In this document: piece after piece, positions 45,061 to 53,173 of the stretch | How the letters are laid out: the number at the start of each line of letters is the position of its first letter | Position numbering within the stretch: position 1 is the stretch's first letter | Assembly: GCF_019720915.1 (NCBI RefSeq) | Contig: NZ_JAHKSI010000004.1 | Location: 62,001-126,000 of the forward strand | From: Alkalihalobacillus sp. TS-13 | GTDB lineage: Bacteria > Bacillota > Bacilli > Bacillales > Fictibacillaceae | Direction: 5' to 3' | DNA: 64,000 nt | Notes under the pieces: generated by a model | Databases searched by the model: none | What the model saw: the letters and a program-made list of their open reading frames with translations, nothing else | Told to the model about the DNA's origin: nothing | Program-made: the position numbers and the translations under genes

Positions 45061-45456
45061 GATTAACTCCTCTAACCACTAGTCTGACTCTTTCTACATC
45101 TTGTCCATAAAAGGGTAGAGTTTATACTTCATATGTCAAGACTAGTCCCTATCTTATGGTCAAAGCATAACTATGTGATTACATAAAGACGTCCCTTCAA
45201 AAAAGTTCAGAAATTCGTGAATAGCTCTAAGCATAATAGAAATTCAAATACTACTAATCAGTTTTTTGTTAATTAGGGTATATAGCATTAAGAGCTTTAA
45301 AATGAGAGGGGAAGTGTTTCTACATCCTAAGAAATCTTTTTTAGGTTCCTTTTCTGAAATAAGTATTGTTTAGACTAAAGATTTAAAGGTTTTGTCATCA
45401 TTAACAACCTTCGTAATACATATAATTGGTTAGTTTTTAAGAAAGGGTGAATGTAA
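45061..45456. other. Divergent promoter region of the ger operon and LysM gene
   Basis: This region must hold the promoter of the minus-strand ger operon. A GTATAAAC segment near 45132 on the minus strand is a possible -10. No gene is seen. Confidence 0.4.
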
Positions 45457-45861
45457 TTGAAAATTTACCATGCCAAAAATGGGGATACTCTTCGAAGTAT
45501 TGCACACACCCACCATATTGAAGTATCAAAGCTTCTCTCTTACAACTCGCATCTTCCCCCAAATCCAGACACGGACATTGCTGGAAAATACGTAACCATC
45601 CCTTCTCCAAATATGCGTAAGAAAGCTAACATTTTAATGTGTGATCCTGCTCCTCCTAGAAAGATACAAAACAAATGGAGACCGCTAACCCCATTAGAAC
45701 AATGGAACAAACAGATTATGATGTTATTATCGTTGGTACAGGTGCTGGAGGTGGAGCTGTCCTTTGGAGGTTATGTGAACAGTGGAAGGAAAATGGGAAG
45801 AAAGTTGGTATTCAACACACTACTTGAAGATAAAGAACAGAATCAATTAACAATGAAGTAA
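45457..45861 (+). CDS. LysM domain protein
   Basis: The TTG start follows AAAGGGTG. The first 45 residues are one LysM peptidoglycan-binding domain: YHAKNGDTLRSIAHTHHIEV, then LLSYNSHLPPNPD and GKYVTIPSP. A short tail MRKKANILMCDPAPPRK follows. From about residue 84 the frame overlaps the start of another coding sequence in a different frame and looks unnatural, so the true C-terminus is uncertain. There is no signal peptide, as for many spore-associated LysM proteins. Confidence 0.75.
   Translation: MKIYHAKNGDTLRSIAHTHHIEVSKLLSYNSHLPPNPDTDIAGKYVTIPSPNMRKKANILMCDPAPPRKIQNKWRPLTPLEQWNKQIMMLLSLVQVLEVELSFGGYVNSGRKMGRKLVFNTLLEDKEQNQLTMK
45702..45827 (+). pseudogene. N-terminal fragment of a GMC-type oxidoreductase
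   Basis: In the +1 frame inside the LysM gene tail, an ATG starts MEQTDYDVIIVGTGAGGGAV then LWRLCEQWKENGKKVGI. This is an FAD-binding Rossmann start with GxGxxGG, as in GMC oxidoreductases. It ends after about 37 residues, so the enzyme is lost. A LysM gene overlapping a GMC oxidoreductase gene suggests the ancestral operon. Confidence 0.65.
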
Positions 45862-45902
45862 ATAAAAACGCCCACACGGAAGGTTTGGAAACACAAGTAT
45901 AA

Positions 45903-46144
45903 ATGCAAGCGAAAACAAAAGTGTTTCCGAAAGCAGTTGATATTTCCAAAATTGCCAATAAAATTGCTTCCGCAAACAAAAAGAAAAAAGTTAATTTGAG
46001 GATACACATACTAAACAAACATATTGGATTCGTGACGACATTCTTAAGGCTTTTCGGAAAATCGCAGATAATGAGCGTGGTGAAAAGACTCGTATTATTA
46101 ACCAGGCACTTATTGATTACTTCCGTAAACTTAGAAAGAGTTAG
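45903..46144 (+). pseudogene. Plasmid-type helical DNA-binding protein with frameshift
   Basis: One frame begins MQAKTKVFPKAVDISKIANK and, after a shift near 45993, another reads YWIRDDILKAFRKIADNERG then EKTRIINQALIDYFRKLRKS to the stop. The second half looks like a ribbon-helix-helix or CopG-like segment typical of plasmid copy-control or partition proteins. A plasmid origin for this part of the accessory region is an inference. Confidence 0.5.
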
Positions 46145-46233
46145 AGGGAACTACAACCGACTTACGCTTCTCTTTAAGGGGTCTCGCCAACATTTTGAAG
46201 AAATCGTACGCTAAGAAAATACTTAACAAAAAA

Positions 46234-46275
46234 AACTAATTTCTTAGCATTAAAATTGAGAAATTAGGCTTTTTT
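46234..46275 (+). terminator. Rho-independent terminator
   Basis: CTAATTTCT pairs with AGAAATTAG across a 15-base loop, followed by GCTTTTTT. The sequence closely resembles the hairpin at 32595-32634. Confidence 0.7.
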
Positions 46276-46323
46276 AATATTGAAATTTCCTTAACCCTGA
46301 AAATCCGCATTTTCCTGACGATA

Positions 46324-46367
46324 CCCAAAAAAACCTGTAGCGTCAGTACTTACAGGCTTTTTGGGTA
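46324..46367 (-). terminator. Terminator of the TcaA-like gene
   Basis: On the minus strand ACCCAAAAAGCCTGTA pairs with TACAGGTTTTTTTGGGT. It lies 10 bases after the stop codon. Confidence 0.8.
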
Positions 46368-46376
46368 ATACATTTT

Positions 46377-47777
46377 TTATTTAAACTGACTTTTAACTAC
46401 ATCCTTACCAGTCATAAAATCATCATCAGAGAAATTAATGGGTTCAGAATTTGATATGATCCACTTATTGGATTTTTGATCATAATCCAATGTAAGGTTT
46501 AATTCTATAAATTCTTCTTCTAAAGGCTCATCATCATTATAACCCTTATATTCCTTTGCTTTATTATGAAATTCCACAGGTATCTTGGCCTGATACTGTT
46601 CATCCTCTTGAGTTAACGTAACCTTTCCAAAATCAATGCGTGTTCCAAGAGCTTCTCCTTTCCAATAATTTTTTAAAAATTTATCATTCTCTATATCTTC
46701 GGTAAATTGTTTTACGATATTATCACTAGCTGTTGTAATGATCGAAGGCTTTTGTTGTACCAACGCTTGGATTCTTTGTCTAGCATAGTCATTAATCGTT
46801 TGCATTACATTGTCTCGACTTTCTTTTGTTACGAATGGGCTTGGTGTTACATCAATACTTTCTGTGTCTTTCTCTACATTTTGAGGTTCACTCTTGGATG
46901 TACCCCACGGATATTTTACTTCACCATGAATTTTGATTGATCCATCTGTGGACAATGGACCAAATTGTTTCTCCTCTTCATTCTTTTTTTCAGAACCTAA
47001 AAACCCATTAACTACTTTATAAACAGAAGCCTTTTCGCCAGTACTTTTTCCATTTAGAAAAACCTCTACATTTTCCACACTGGATTCAACGGTTATTTTT
47101 TCACCCGTAAGATTCAGTTCTACAGAATCTTTACGCTCATCATCATTAAAAAGATTAATTTCTTCTTTCGCTGTGACATTCGCATATTTGTATTTTTTAG
47201 AACCAGTGATAGTGTATGTACCAGGCATTAAGGGCCCATAAGTTTTTGCAAGGCTTCCTTCCTTTGTTTTAAAATCATCATAGCCTTTCAATTTGATAAC
47301 TGCATCCGGTTCATTGGTCGACACTTCTAGATAATAAGGACGTGCGTAAACCTTATAAGAAGAAAAGAGTCCCTCACTCTTTTTAAGATAAAAGTCCCCA
47401 AGATTTTTGATTTCACCTTCTGTGTACTCATTAAATAACGGATTTTGAACCATAGTAGACCCATTCTTTTCATTAATAGCAGCCTGTGCCTTTAACAGAA
47501 AAATGTGCGCCTTTAAATACTCTGATTCGTCCTTTGTATAGGAAACTAGTTGTTGCAAATGATCGTCCGTTATTTCCATGTCCTTATCTTCTGGTTCAAC
47601 TAATTTTTGTAGAGTATCAATATCTCCCTTAAGAAGAGCCGTTTCAAAATTATTAACTACCTCTTCTGTGCTTGAACGTGAGGCCATTCCAATAGATATA
47701 AAAATAAGGAAAATCGCCATTACTCCAATGATAGCCGTTATTATTTTATTATTTTTTGCTTTTTCTAAAAGATTCAT
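46377..47777 (-). CDS. TcaA/YvbJ-like membrane-anchored protein
   Basis: The 466-residue protein has one N-terminal transmembrane helix (IITAIIGVMAIFLIFISIGM) and a large extracytoplasmic part with repeated beta-rich domains, for example YLEVSTNEPDAVIKLKGYDD, TVESSVENVEVFLNGKSTGE and a C-terminal SNTF2-like domain ending NKWIISNSEP. This matches TcaA/YvbJ proteins, which lack a known enzyme activity and affect glycopeptide sensitivity in staphylococci. The usual N-terminal zinc ribbon is absent. The ATG follows CGGAGGG. Confidence 0.75.
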   Translation of the reverse strand: MNLLEKAKNNKIITAIIGVMAIFLIFISIGMASRSSTEEVVNNFETALLKGDIDTLQKLVEPEDKDMEITDDHLQQLVSYTKDESEYLKAHIFLLKAQAAINEKNGSTMVQNPLFNEYTEGEIKNLGDFYLKKSEGLFSSYKVYARPYYLEVSTNEPDAVIKLKGYDDFKTKEGSLAKTYGPLMPGTYTITGSKKYKYANVTAKEEINLFNDDERKDSVELNLTGEKITVESSVENVEVFLNGKSTGEKASVYKVVNGFLGSEKKNEEEKQFGPLSTDGSIKIHGEVKYPWGTSKSEPQNVEKDTESIDVTPSPFVTKESRDNVMQTINDYARQRIQALVQQKPSIITTASDNIVKQFTEDIENDKFLKNYWKGEALGTRIDFGKVTLTQEDEQYQAKIPVEFHNKAKEYKGYNDDEPLEEEFIELNLTLDYDQKSNKWIISNSEPINFSDDDFMTGKDVVKSQFK

Positions 47778-47950
47778 ATTGTCTGAAACCCTCCGTTAAA
47801 TGATCACTACCAATCTATTTATTATACCCTCATAATTTTTCTGAATTAACTCTTCTAACCCAGTTTCATAGATTGGAGAAACTCCGGATTTCATTACTTT
47901 CACTTTATTTTCATCAATATCAACGCAAGAGACTTAATGGCCAACTTCAA

Positions 47951-48352
47951 TCAATCTTGAAGTTTCGTCATGGTATTACCTGAAACATAGGAAGCGATAT
48001 ATACTTCTACCTTTCCATTGGAGCCATCGACCCAAGGCTCAACATACATAGTGGCACACTCACCAGACTTGAGATTTAAACTACCCATGTCATCATCTCC
48101 TCCCGAACCGCTTGTACCAGGATCATAATCATACACCGTAAAAAGATTATCAGAGCTGTGACCTGATACACAGAATCTAATATAGCCCCCTCCGGAACCA
48201 TATACACTGGTATGCCAGCCTTTTCCATCCCACCATTGATTTAATGCATCATATTCACCGATCGTCTGCCATCCTGAATTAGCGAAGGTCGACTGCGGAA
48301 CTGTAAATAAGAAAGCGATTGCCAAAAACAGCGTACTAAATCTTTTTAGCAT
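47951..48352 (-). CDS. Small secreted protein, YDPG/VDG family (divergent member)
   Basis: The start is the ATG at 48352 after AAGGAGGAC, giving 133 residues with a signal peptide (LKRFSTLFLAIAFLFTVPQS..FA). The mature domain shares with the 34.0 kb protein the order WQTIGEYDALNQWWDG, TVYDYDPGTSGSGGDDDMG and WVDGSNGKVEVYIASY. It has two cysteines (FCVSGH, GECATM) absent from its relatives, which could form a disulfide. Two adjacent palindromes lie 63 bases upstream instead of the six-copy module. Confidence 0.75.
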   Translation of the reverse strand: MLKRFSTLFLAIAFLFTVPQSTFANSGWQTIGEYDALNQWWDGKGWHTSVYGSGGGYIRFCVSGHSSDNLFTVYDYDPGTSGSGGDDDMGSLNLKSGECATMYVEPWVDGSNGKVEVYIASYVSGNTMTKLQD

Positions 48353-48414
48353 TTTTTTGTCCTCCTTATTGTAGTTTGAAAGTCTGCCACGAAACATTGG
48401 GAAAGGTTATTTTT

Positions 48415-48445
48415 ATCCATTTAAAATGGATGTATAAATTTATAC
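48415..48445 (-). promoter_or_regulatory. Tandem palindromes upstream of a secreted protein gene
   Basis: ATCCATTTAAAATGGAT (48415-48431) is a perfect palindrome around a central A, followed directly by the perfect palindrome GTATAAATTTATAC (48432-48445). Their position suggests operator sites for the divergent YDPG/VDG-family gene. Confidence 0.45.
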
Positions 48446-48540
48446 CATTTACGATGGCATATCATTTTATTTATGGTTCTACGTCAAATGGTGGTGTAGG
48501 AGATCGTGCTCCTATCCCTTAACCAGCTTGAAAATCTAAT
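48446..48540. other. Spacer
   Basis: A short spacer between the palindromes and the transposase remnant; nothing was recognised. Confidence 0.3.
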
Positions 48541-48990
48541 CTAATGTTAATGGTGTAGTACTATTACGTAATCGTAGCCGATCATGGCGGTGAAACCCAA
48601 AGGCGTTTCGCTTGATCACTTCGGTTAAATTGTTGAGTTCCTCTATGAAACCATTGTTGCAAGAAAATGCATAGCTGTTCAGATCTCGATGTTTGACAGG
48701 TCGATATGGTCTGAATAAACTCTTACAATCCCGATTCCTTTACCTGATCATAAAATTGATACAAGCCTTCTTTTGCCTTTTCAAACCATTTTCAGAAACC
48801 TCCTTTAATCCATAAGATAGCGTTCTAAGTACCAGCGTTGTATCCCACTGAGTTTGTCATAAGGCATATGAAACACATGCCTCATACGTTTGCACTTCTT
48901 ACGATCATAATCATGAAACTCACTTTGGACACGTTTTCCCACTCGATCGACAGCCCAATAAATATAACGACAAAAAACAAATCAGTCAGC
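48541..48990 (-). pseudogene. ISL3-like transposase, degraded C-terminal half
   Basis: On the minus strand pieces in several frames read RYIYWAVDRVGKRVQSEF, RKKCKRMRHVFHMPYDKLSG, IQRWYLERYL and, at the end, EVIKRNAFGFHRHDRLRLR. This order and the final motif match ISL3-family DDE transposases. Stops and shifts are frequent. Confidence 0.65.
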
Positions 48991-49045
48991 GATAATAATC
49001 GGGTCATTCGTCATATACCAACAAATATTGTAGAGCCTTTTAAAT

Positions 49046-49378
49046 TAAAATTAATATTACATAATACAACCATCAGACCGCTCTCTTAAAGAAAAAAACT
49101 GGTTTTAAAAATTCCTAGTTTGATTGGTAGTCCCTAGTATTTTATGACCAAGGGGTATTTAGAAAGATGCCATAAAATGGATCATTTTTTTAAGTCTCTT
49201 ATCTTTTGTTTGTAATTATACCCAAATGTCAAAAGGTATTTGTAGTTAGTTTTGTCATTTTTTTAGATTACAAATGTCATATTTTCTTACTGATCATGGA
49301 AAAACGACAAGTTGTAAGGGGATTGCTATGCCCAACTGCAATACCTATTCCGATACTATTACAATATTTTCAAAGATA
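49046..49378 (-). repeat. Degraded second copy of the 29.8-30.2 kb locus
   Basis: The segment follows 29797-30235 in order: ATTACATAATACA, the terminator remnant (AAGAAAAAAACTGG), TGACCAAGG.GTATTTAGAAAGA, the promoter module and finally CAACTGCAATACCTATTCCG from the small membrane protein gene. Indels and substitutions are common, and a piece between the module and the gene is missing. This is a dispersed duplication in the same orientation about 19 kb away. Confidence 0.8.
49215..49279 (-). promoter_or_regulatory. Response-regulator promoter module, copy 6
   Basis: On the minus strand TGACATTTGTAAT (49267-49279) differs by one base from the consensus palindrome. ATGACAAAACTAAC, TACAAA and a canonical TATAAT (49215-49220) follow. 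The transcript it would start is a decayed version of that from copy 3. Confidence 0.6.
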
Positions 49379-49507
49379 ATATCATTCATGGGATTTGTTG
49401 GTTTTCGAACTTTAACTGTACTCATTAGATTGTGTAGAGGTCCTTATTTATGAACAACACCTCCATTGATGATCAATAGGAAATCAATAGGAGGTGTAAA
49501 TGACAGG

Positions 49508-49622
49508 TTATTTTTGTTGCTCCATTTGTTCAATAAAATGTTCTAATTCTCTTCGATCAGCAGGTTGACCGTGGCCATGAACATATAAATCTGCTTCCTC
49601 TGCGACTAACTTTTTAAGAATG
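49508..49622 (-). pseudogene. C-terminal tail of a metallo-beta-lactamase-fold hydrolase
   Basis: The frame reads LDILKKLVAEEADLYVHGHG then QPADRRELEHFIEQMEQQK. VHGHGxPA is the last metal-ligand motif of MBL-fold proteins. The fragment ends where the TatC fragment begins on the opposite strand. Confidence 0.65.
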
Positions 49623-50051
49623 TCCAGAGAATATGTATCTGTTTTCTTTAAATGGATTGGAGGTTTCAGTTATTTTTTGATTTTCCCGGCGGTCTTTCAA
49701 TTTATGACCTCGTTCTCTGAGCGAATCGGAGCCTCAGAAGTCTATGGGCTCAATCAGTACTTTTCATTTATGTTTCGCTTGATCCTCCCGATCGGGGTGG
49801 TTTTTGAACTACCCCTGATCATCATGTTTTCCACCCACATGGAGCTCATAACACCGTTAAAATTAAAAACATCTAGAAAATACGCGTATATCTTCCTGTT
49901 GGTCCTGGCGCCGATGATCACACCGCCCGATATCGTATCACATGTCCTGGTGACACCCCCTTTGATTCTTTTGTATGAAGTCAGTATTGTTTGTTCGAAC
50001 ATGGTGTTTGTAAAGAAACAGAGTTATAAAACTATAAATCTTCCATCCTAA
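49620..50051 (+). pseudogene. tatC: TatC, C-terminal half
   Basis: The 143-codon frame contains IGGFSYFLIFPAVFQFMTSF, YFSFMFRLILPIGVVFELPL and KYAYIFLLVLAPMITPPDIV, matching transmembrane segments 3-6 of TatC, the twin-arginine translocase receptor. The first half, including the signal-binding N-terminus, is missing. The apparent ATG lies in the junction with the MBL fragment and is probably not a real start. Confidence 0.85.
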
Positions 50052-50177
50052 TACATATATTTGCTGGATTGGTCCGGCACCTTTGTACATTTTATACAGG
50101 AACAAGGGTGTGATAGCTTTTTCTGTCCCTTCTGGCAGTTCCACCAATTTTCGGATCATACCAGACACCCTTGCCAT
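50046..50177 (-). pseudogene. Short coding fragment, family unknown
   Basis: The frame reads MARVSGMIRKLVELPEGTEK then AITPLFLYKMYKGAGPIQQI and YVLG before running into the TatC tail on the other strand. The composition is protein-like, but I do not recognise it, and its natural end is not visible. Confidence 0.3.
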
Positions 50178-50265
50178 TGGCTATACTTCTATCCTAGTCA
50201 TCATACCGAAACACCTTATAACATGATATAATTCATTTAATAGTGTTATTGAAAGGATTGATAGG

Positions 50266-50511
50266 ATGGACAAGATCCTACAACAAATATTGCAGGGAAT
50301 CAATGAGTTAAAAGGAGAAGTTAGTACATTAAAAGGAGAAATAACAGACAGCAAAGAACAACAGGCTCAGGACATGCAAAAGATTGATACCAGGTTAAAG
50401 GCAATGAATGAACGATTGGATTCTTTTAAATTTGATACGGACTTTATTGTTCAAAAACAAGCACAACAGGAAATGGAACTCAATAGAATTAATAAACGAC
50501 TGGAATCCTAA
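50266..50511 (+). CDS. Small coiled-coil protein
   Basis: The ATG follows GAAAGGATTGATAGG. The 81-residue product is almost entirely heptad-patterned helix: ILQQILQGINELKGEVSTLK, QAQDMQKIDTRLKAMNERLD and EMELNRINKRLES. Proteins of this kind are common in Bacillus and have no assigned function. A relative is broken at 17156-17338. A terminator follows at once. Confidence 0.7.
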   Translation: MDKILQQILQGINELKGEVSTLKGEITDSKEQQAQDMQKIDTRLKAMNERLDSFKFDTDFIVQKQAQQEMELNRINKRLES

Positions 50512-50529
50512 TAGAGGGTTCCTTTTTTT
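50502..50529 (+). terminator. Terminator of the coiled-coil gene
   Basis: GGAATCC and GGGTTCC pair with one G-T pair, followed by seven T residues. Confidence 0.75.
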
Positions 50530-50880
50530 GCGATTATTCGTTCCTTCAATGAGATCATAACGATATAAAAGTTAAATTATCCAGAGCGAGAATTGGGGAA
50601 AGTATAACTCCTCCATCCCGTCAAAGGATCACTTTCATCAACTCCTTAATAAAATAATTAACCTTACTTCAATACTCCTAATAAAGTTCTTACATTTTAG
50701 GAAGTTACTGAAACTCATTTGAATATAAGCTAAACTATTTTTACTTGAAGGTTATAGCAATAAGATCCTCAAACTTATTCCTTATTATTTTCCATGCATA
50801 ATAATTTGATTTTGTAAAATACTTAAACCTGAAGGTACATAACAACCTTTAGAACATCAATAGAAGGAGGGAAAGGAAAT
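50530..50880. other. Intergenic region upstream of the spore protein gene
   Basis: No gene was seen. The forespore (sigma-G) promoter of the spore protein gene is expected in the last 100 bases; GCATAATAA (50796-50804) is a possible -35/-10 element, but I cannot assign it firmly. Confidence 0.35.
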
Positions 50881-51078
50881 ATGGCACAAAGAAACAATAA
50901 TCAATTATTAGTCCAAGGTGCTCAAGCAGCAATCGACCAAATGAAATCTGAAATTGCAAGTGAGTTTGGTGTCCAACTCGGACCAGACACAGCTTCTCGA
51001 CAAAATGGATCTGTCGGTGGGGAGATTACAAAGCGTCTCGTTCAAATGGCTCAGCAACAAATGGGCGGAACCAGATAA
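50881..51078 (+). CDS. ssp: Alpha/beta-type small acid-soluble spore protein
   Basis: The 65-residue protein matches the SASP family: [20 protein letters not shown], then [19 protein letters not shown] and [13 protein letters not shown]. These proteins coat and protect spore DNA. The germination protease site lies in EIASEFGV. The ATG follows AGAAGGAGGG. It confirms that the organism forms spores. Confidence 0.96.
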   Translation: MAQRNNNQLLVQGAQAAIDQMKSEIASEFGVQLGPDTASRQNGSVGGEITKRLVQMAQQQMGGTR

Positions 51079-51089
51079 GAAATCGTTAA

Positions 51090-51120
51090 AAACACTCAGT
51101 CTTTTAAACTGAGTGTTTTA
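51090..51120 (+). terminator. Terminator of the SASP gene
   Basis: AACACTCAGT and ACTGAGTGTT pair perfectly across CTTTTAA, followed by TTATATTTTA. Confidence 0.85.
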
Positions 51121-51179
51121 TATTTTATATACAATAATTAGAAGGAATTTATTATGTTTAATCGATTTGGTCTGAAACG

Positions 51180-51644
51180 TCAGATGTCGTTATTCGCGAG
51201 GATTTTTTTAAAAATATAAATAACATAATCACAAATATTTTTTCTTTTGACGTTTTGAGGGAGTAATTGTCTCACTTTGACCCCTGTTCCTTTTTCAATG
51301 ATCGTGCGGATAAGTGATTTGGTATTTTCTCGGATCCTCGACTCCATCGTTTTGACTGCCTTCATTCGGAACCATGGACTGATGATGCTGCGTAGCGTGT
51401 CATGACGCCCTGTTGTGCCGTCTGCCTTCTTCTTTCCAGTGGACCACATAAAATAAAAGACGAGGTGGACCCTTTGGTCCTCTGGTGCCCAAAATGATCG
51501 GTCTTGGGAAAATTCATTCTCTTTATTATCCATCATCGCTCGTTGCACATCTGTGTAACTGCGTAGGTGAGCGACACCATTTTCTATGAAAGCGGGTCCC
51601 GGCGTACGAAAACGTAGATCTCTGGGAAAATCTGATGGTTTCAA
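51180..51644 (-). pseudogene. Cytochrome P450, N-terminal fragment
   Basis: The TTG start follows GGAGGAG. The first 120 residues fit bacterial P450s: GVAHLRSYTDVQRAMMDNKE, then FSQDRSFWAP and GRHDTLRSIISPWFRMKAVK (the C-helix HxxLR motif). After KGTGVKVRQL the similarity stops, and the oxygen-binding, ExxR and heme-Cys motifs are absent. It is a truncated gene. Confidence 0.75.
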
Positions 51645-51957
51645 GGATATTCTCCTCCTAAAATCTGGTGATTGTACTCGTTTTTGTTTTAACTATCTGT
51701 AAACGAATCTTTGATGTGAGTAAGAGAATTAATTTAATCTTGGCCTGTTACATTTTGCTTTCCAAAAAACCGCATGTGAAACGGGCTCTCTTGTCGTCTC
51801 GTGAGAAAAAAAACTCTTTTGTGGATGTTATTTTACTCTTTTATCTGCATCCCTTTGTGCTGCTTCCGTAATTTCGATTGTAAAAATTCATCAAAGGGAA
51901 ATCCACCCGTGGAGTGAGTGACTTGCGCAAGGTTGTACTCGAAACCAGCTAGTTGCC
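51645..51957. other. Intergenic region
   Basis: No gene is recognised. The segment lies between the P450 fragment and transposase debris and probably consists of degraded insertion sequence and flanking DNA. Confidence 0.3.
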
Positions 51958-52101
51958 AACCATAAAGAACTAGCAGCATCCATTCAACATTACATTCGCT
52001 GGCGTAATAAGCATAAACGACATCAAGCTATCTTACGCGAACCAAAAAAGAACAAGGTTGCGTTGCAAGGCTATTTTATGAGAAATAGGGATTTGGAATG
52101 A
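51958..52101 (+). pseudogene. Transposase C-terminal tail (IS630-like)
   Basis: The frame reads NHKELAASIQHYIRWRNKHK then RHQAILREPKKNKVALQGYF. The YIRWRNKH segment is typical of the end of IS630/Tc1-like transposases. The catalytic core is missing. Confidence 0.5.
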
Positions 52102-52127
52102 TTTGTTAGTGTTTAACCGTGGTTTCT

Positions 52128-52916
52128 CTAGTACAAAAGCGATCGGAAACTTTCAAACAAATCGTTCCAACTGTAAACGTTCACATGTTTCGGAAAACAT
52201 GCATCTGTAACTGAACAAACGGCCATTTTATATGCCGGATCGATGGGGTACTGTTTAAATTTAAATGCTTTGCCTTTTGGGGTTCCAATGTATTCCTTTT
52301 TATTTGAATGGACCTGAACGGAGAAGGAATTAAAAGGCATGTTGAACCCTGTACCAAGCATTTTGATATAACTTTCTTTTAAAGTCCATAACTCAAAAAA
52401 GTATTGCAATCGTTCCTGCTGCGCGCGTTTAAACAGACTCTCTGCCTCCGTGGGAGAGAAATAACGCTTCGCAATATTCACATCTATGGTTCGAATTTGT
52501 TCCACATCTATTCCTAACGGTTTATCGTAAACGCCACAAACAATCCATTCCCCTGAATGAGAGATATTAAAATAGCAGTCGGCATTTGTCGTGTATGGTT
52601 TTCCATTAACCGTTCGTTTGATTGACAAAAGGTGCATTGGTGTATTTAAATATATGCACAAAAGTACGCGAGAGAGAACATCACCAATTAGAGCGCAGCA
52701 AACGTCCTCTGGGCGTAAAAACGATTGAATTTTTCTGTTTCTTTCTTCATTAAGCTGTGAACATATTAGATCTACATCGTCATCTTGCAACTTTACTTGC
52801 TGAACCGCAGATATGACCACTGTTTTCTCCCCTCCGACTGAATATGTAGTGCTCTTGTAAATTCGATCCAGAATGGTGACAGTTAGTTTCACCTCACAAA
52901 AAACTCGGATGTGCAA
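52128..52916 (-). CDS. Sfp-type 4'-phosphopantetheinyl transferase
   Basis: The 262-residue protein carries the Sfp signatures: FNISHSGEWIVCGVYDKPLGIDVE, cut here as SHSGEWIVCG and LGIDVEQIRTID, then FFELWTLKESYIKMLGTG with the Mg-binding Asp/Glu and catalytic Lys. It transfers phosphopantetheine from CoA to carrier-protein serines. It lies 258 bases downstream of the PfaD-like gene on the same strand and is the natural partner (PfaE role) for the ACP of the neighbouring synthase. Confidence 0.93.
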   Translation of the reverse strand: MHIRVFCEVKLTVTILDRIYKSTTYSVGGEKTVVISAVQQVKLQDDDVDLICSQLNEERNRKIQSFLRPEDVCCALIGDVLSRVLLCIYLNTPMHLLSIKRTVNGKPYTTNADCYFNISHSGEWIVCGVYDKPLGIDVEQIRTIDVNIAKRYFSPTEAESLFKRAQQERLQYFFELWTLKESYIKMLGTGFNMPFNSFSVQVHSNKKEYIGTPKGKAFKFKQYPIDPAYKMAVCSVTDACFPKHVNVYSWNDLFESFRSLLY

Positions 52917-53105
52917 ATATAATTCAATTTTACTAGGATCAACATTTCGTCATGTGTCTTGATGAAATTCATACAATTGTTTACCCTACTGGATTGCATT
53001 ACGTGATCGTTCGACGGTATCGCAAAATATCAGATTGGACAAGGATTTAGCAATTGTTTATCAGTGACTTAGGAATAGTGGGTCTAAAGGTGCTTTCCGA
53101 AGTTT

Positions 53106-53152
53106 GACTGCTTCGCAGGTTGACGGACTATCCTGAGAAGCGGTCTTTTTAT
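53106..53152. terminator. Hairpin between the PPTase and PfaD-like genes
   Basis: GACTGCTTC pairs with GAAGCGGTC (one mismatch) across a 22-base loop, with TTTTTATT on the plus-strand side. The T-run suits a plus-strand terminator better than one for the minus-strand cluster. Confidence 0.45.
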
Positions 53153-53173
53153 TCTGCTTCAATGCCACTCGCT

